64,000 nucleotides of DNA. It comes from Caldalkalibacillus uzonensis. GTDB taxonomy: Bacteria > Bacillota > Bacilli > Caldalkalibacillales > Caldalkalibacillaceae. A program made the translations under genes and the position numbers. Positions 61,618 to 64,000 of this stretch are shown here, piece after piece; position 1 is the stretch's first letter; every line of letters starts with the position of its first letter. Below the pieces are notes generated by a model. It searched no databases and was not told the origin of the DNA. It worked only from the letters and a program-made list of their open reading frames with translations. The stretch spans positions 62,001 to 126,000 of the forward strand of contig NZ_JAUSUQ010000006.1 in the NCBI RefSeq assembly GCF_030814135.1, given 5' to 3'.

Positions 61618-62032
61618 AGCACTGTTGCTTATTTTAATTGGCCTTTCTGGAGGATTGGCGGTTGGGGCAGGGCTGGTGGCTTTTTTAACTGTGTTGGGGA
61701 TCGTCCCCCGCCTGGCTCAAATCACCAAAACCCATGCCTTTATCCATTTGTATCAAAGTGGCATTATTGCCGGAGCTGTTTTTTGGTCCTGGATAGGTTT
61801 AAGGGAAGCAGAGCTGTACCTAGTTAAAGATGTCGTGCTTGTATACGGGTTGTTGGCCGGCATGTTCGTCGGTTTGCTCGCAGCAGCTTTAACAGAGGTG
61901 CTTAATGTATTGCCCATTTTGGCCAAGCGGATTCACATGGTGGACAAATTGGTGTGGTTATTGATGGCCATGGTGTTGGGGAAAGTACTGGGATCCCTGT
62001 TTCACTGGATGTTTTTCGCCCCGTTCTCATAA
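61604..62032 (+). CDS. spoVAB: Stage V sporulation protein AB
   Basis: 142 residues, about four membrane helices (LLLILIGLSGGLAVGAGLVAF at the start). ATG 61604 follows an in-frame stop, so it is the first possible start, although the AAGGAGGT site is 13 bases away. Followed by SpoVAEA rather than SpoVAC. Confidence 0.92.
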   Translation: MTILKALLLILIGLSGGLAVGAGLVAFLTVLGIVPRLAQITKTHAFIHLYQSGIIAGAVFWSWIGLREAELYLVKDVVLVYGLLAGMFVGLLAAALTEVLNVLPILAKRIHMVDKLVWLLMAMVLGKVLGSLFHWMFFAPFS

Positions 62033-62096
62033 AAGCGGAAGGAGGTTTGGCCAGGTATTTGGCAGGCCAAGCAGGACTAAGCTCGGGGGGATGCTG

Positions 62097-62714
62097 ATGA
62101 TGAACAATAAGGACCGGGACATGGTCAGACGGCACATCATTATCATTACGGACGGAGATGATGTGGCCAGACAAGTGCTGCAGCAGGTGGCCAAGGATAT
62201 CGGTGGCCGGTGCATCACCAGGTCTGCCGGTAATCCTACTCCTCTTTCAGGTGAAGAGATCGTGGATCTTATTCTACAGGCCAAACAGGAGCCTGTCTTA
62301 GTCATGTTTGATGATAACGGAAAGGCGGGTTATGGTAGTGGGGAATCGGCCATGTTGCAGGTGGCGATGCATCCGTCAATTGAGGTGTTAGGCGTGATTG
62401 CCGTTGCTTCAAATACGGCCCGAACCAAATGTGCCCATGCAGATGTGGTCATTGATGCAGAGGGGCGTATTGTGGAACAAGGAGTGGATAAGGACGGGGA
62501 TGTGCTGCCTTCCCGCGAGAAATGCATTTTTGGCGATACGGTAGAAACCCTTGACCAGCTGCACATTCCAATTATTGTAGGGATTGGAGATATCGGCAAA
62601 ATGAAGGGGCGTGATCATATCCGCTATGGGGCCCCGGTCACACACAAAGCAGTAGAAATCATTCTGGAACGGAGTGGCTGCCATGGACAAGCTAACGGAA
62701 AAGAGAACAATTGA
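62097..62714 (+). CDS. spoVAEA: Stage V sporulation protein AE, A-type (SpoVAEA)
   Basis: About 205 residues; ATG 62097 is preferred over 62091, which abuts the GGGGGG site. Soluble alpha/beta protein: RHIIIITDGDDVARQVLQQV near residue 11 and VLVMFDDNGKAGYGSGESAML near 68 are typical. No membrane helix, unlike SpoVAEB. In Bacillus subtilis it lies after spoVAC-AD-AEB, which are absent here. Confidence 0.9.
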   Translation: MMNNKDRDMVRRHIIIITDGDDVARQVLQQVAKDIGGRCITRSAGNPTPLSGEEIVDLILQAKQEPVLVMFDDNGKAGYGSGESAMLQVAMHPSIEVLGVIAVASNTARTKCAHADVVIDAEGRIVEQGVDKDGDVLPSREKCIFGDTVETLDQLHIPIIVGIGDIGKMKGRDHIRYGAPVTHKAVEIILERSGCHGQANGKENN

Positions 62715-64000
62715 CAAGTCGCTGGAAAAAAACTATATATATATGGATGAGCGTCTAGACTTAAAGGCCAATTATGACGTAGGATGTCGTAAGTATAAGG
62801 TGGGAAACCGGGATATTCATGTCTTTTTTGTTAACGGCTTAAGTGATACAGCCAATATGACCCAGCTATTGCGCCAAATTTCTTTTGTAAATAAACCACT
62901 GACCAACGAAGGGGCTTTTAAAACGCTGTTTGAAGAAACATTGGCCAATGTCCAGGTTGAAGTGGTAGAGAGTATAGATGATTGTATTGATCAATTGCTG
63001 TCCGGATTAATGGTGATCATGGGAGAGGGATGGGAGAAGGCGCTGGTGGTGGATGTGCGCAAATACCCGGGCCGGGAACCGGAAGAACCGGATACGGAAC
63101 GGGTAGTGCGAGGTTCCCGGGATGGATTTACGGAAAATATTATTCACAATACGGCCATTGTCCGCAGACGCATTCGAGATGAACGCCTGAGGATGGAGAT
63201 GCATCAGGTTGGGGAACGTTCCAAAACAGATATTTGTATTTCTTATATTAAAGACATTGCCAATCCCCGCTTGGTGGAGGAGCTAAGACAACAGTTAGAA
63301 AAAATTGATGTGGACGGCATTCCCATGGGGGAGAAGGCCATTGAGGAGTTTGTGATTAAACAGGGATACAATCCTTTTCCAAAGGTTCGTTTTACTGAAC
63401 GGCCCGATGTGGCTGCTGCCCATCTCTATGAAGGTCACGTTCTGATCATGGTGGATACCTCTCCAGCCGTGATTATCCTGCCCACTACTTATTTTCACCA
63501 TTTGCAACATGCGGAGGAATTCCGCCAAACTCCTTTTATCGGGTTGTATGTACGCTGGATCCGCTTTATCGGCATACTGTCAGCCATCTTTCTCCTGCCT
63601 TTATACACATTGTTTGTCATGGAACCAGCGCTTCTGCCGGAGAAATTAAAATTCATCGGTCCTCAGAAAGATAACTACGCCTTGCCCATCTTTCTGCAAT
63701 TTCTAATCGCCGAGTTGGGCATTGATATGATGCGCATGGCCGCGATCCATACGCCTACACCGCTGGCCACGGCGATGGGTTTGGTGGCCGCCATTTTGAT
63801 TGGTGAAATTGCCATTCAGGTGGGCTTGTTTGTGCCAGAGGTGATTTTGTACTTGGCTGTGGCAGCCATTGGCACATTTGCCACGCCTTCCTATGAGGTC
63901 AGTATGGCCAATAAAATGATTCGGCTGGGCTTGCTGCTTCTGGTTGTCCTGTTTAAGGTGCCCGGTTTTGTGATTGGGGTAACGGTGACGCTTGTTGCTC
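62683..64000 (+). CDS. spoVAF: Stage V sporulation protein AF (SpoVAF), runs off the window
   Basis: 439 codons seen, open at the right edge. ATG 62683 lies inside the end of spoVAEA, with ACGGAGTGG upstream. GerA-like protein: an N-terminal soluble domain, then WIRFIGILSAIFLLPLYTLF as the first membrane helix near residue 290, and further helices to the edge. GerA-family Gly-Arg and PGREPEEPDTERVVRGSRDG lie near 127. Cooperates with the FigP/SpoVAF germination amplifier in Bacillus. Confidence 0.92.
   Translation, partial: MDKLTEKRTIDKSLEKNYIYMDERLDLKANYDVGCRKYKVGNRDIHVFFVNGLSDTANMTQLLRQISFVNKPLTNEGAFKTLFEETLANVQVEVVESIDDCIDQLLSGLMVIMGEGWEKALVVDVRKYPGREPEEPDTERVVRGSRDGFTENIIHNTAIVRRRIRDERLRMEMHQVGERSKTDICISYIKDIANPRLVEELRQQLEKIDVDGIPMGEKAIEEFVIKQGYNPFPKVRFTERPDVAAAHLYEGHVLIMVDTSPAVIILPTTYFHHLQHAEEFRQTPFIGLYVRWIRFIGILSAIFLLPLYTLFVMEPALLPEKLKFIGPQKDNYALPIFLQFLIAELGIDMMRMAAIHTPTPLATAMGLVAAILIGEIAIQVGLFVPEVILYLAVAAIGTFATPSYEVSMANKMIRLGLLLLVVLFKVPGFVIGVTVTLVA

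Noticed and set aside
62033-62096. Remnant of spoVAC or spoVAEB between spoVAB and spoVAEA
   Set aside because: The short frame after AAGGAGGT (TTG GCC AGG TAT) gives about 16 codons with no likeness to either protein.
1-64000. CRISPR arrays, insertion sequences, prophage or conjugative genes
   Set aside because: No regularly spaced repeats, transposase-like frames or phage structural genes were seen. The only recombinase is chromosomal XerD.

Overview
The window reads as chromosome of a low-GC Gram-positive, spore-forming, facultatively anaerobic and denitrifying member of the Bacillaceae. Evidence: spoIIA, spoVA, spoIIM, dacF and ylaJ sporulation genes; Bacillus-type gene order (ylaF-typA-nfo-ylaH, fur-yqzK-xerD-deoB-punA-pdp-dacF-spoIIA); a Bacillus-type Fnr with C-terminal cysteines; and a menaquinol-type NO reductase. 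A Caldalkalibacillus-like thermophile is a plausible source, but that is inference.

Layout. 1-6.0 kb: the end of a quinol NO reductase (qNor), then a block of gene decay. It holds remnants of thiG and thiH (each with an internal or terminal deletion), a CtaD-type oxidase subunit I broken by a frameshift and a stop codon, a cytochrome c, and a NorB-like subunit truncated after eight or so helices. 6.1-8.9 kb: an MFS exporter, a small membrane protein, a DUF2249 protein and MobB. 8.9-29.7 kb: an anaerobic-metabolism region with MoeA, a two-gene pyruvate:ferredoxin oxidoreductase-type enzyme, a DUF2249/TusA-like protein, a radical SAM/SPASM protein, a DUF59 protein, a polytopic membrane protein, YwiC, the iron-sulfur repair protein Ric, a hemerythrin, a short Crp/Fnr protein, AcuABC, FixABCX (EtfBA plus quinone oxidoreductase and ferredoxin), MobA and Fnr. 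29.7-46 kb: a Y-family polymerase with a LexA box, small conserved Bacillus proteins, the SR1P peptide, SpeA, a nitronate monooxygenase-like enzyme, and the yktB/suhB/ylaF/typA/ylaH/ylaI/ylaJ/phoH2 group. 46-64 kb: tRNA-Gln, nudF, an EndoQ-like protein, spoIIM, fur, ald, xerD, the nucleoside operon, dacF-spoIIA and a spoVA operon that runs off the end.

The strongest system-level signal is regulatory. Nine promoters between 7.9 and 28.1 kb carry a TGTGA-N6-TCACA-like palindrome whose centre lies exactly 29.5 bp upstream of the first base of a -10-like hexamer (predicted centre -41.5, the class II position known for Bacillus Fnr). A tenth start, on the other side of the ric box, is one base off. 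They serve DUF2249, por(-moeA-mobB), the DUF2249/TusA gene, the radical SAM gene, ywiC, a 103-aa orphan, ric/hemerythrin, acuABC, fixABCX and mobA. The matching regulator, Fnr, is encoded at 28.9-29.6 kb. So this looks like a physically clustered Fnr regulon. It links ferredoxin-dependent pyruvate oxidation, flavin-based electron bifurcation, molybdenum cofactor supply and NO-damage repair to anaerobic nitrogen-oxide respiration.

Other points of note: two tandem purine nucleoside phosphorylases that differ at both base-recognition residues; a spoVA operon without spoVAC-AD-AEB; and a 42-aa SR1P gene with two CcpN-like boxes.
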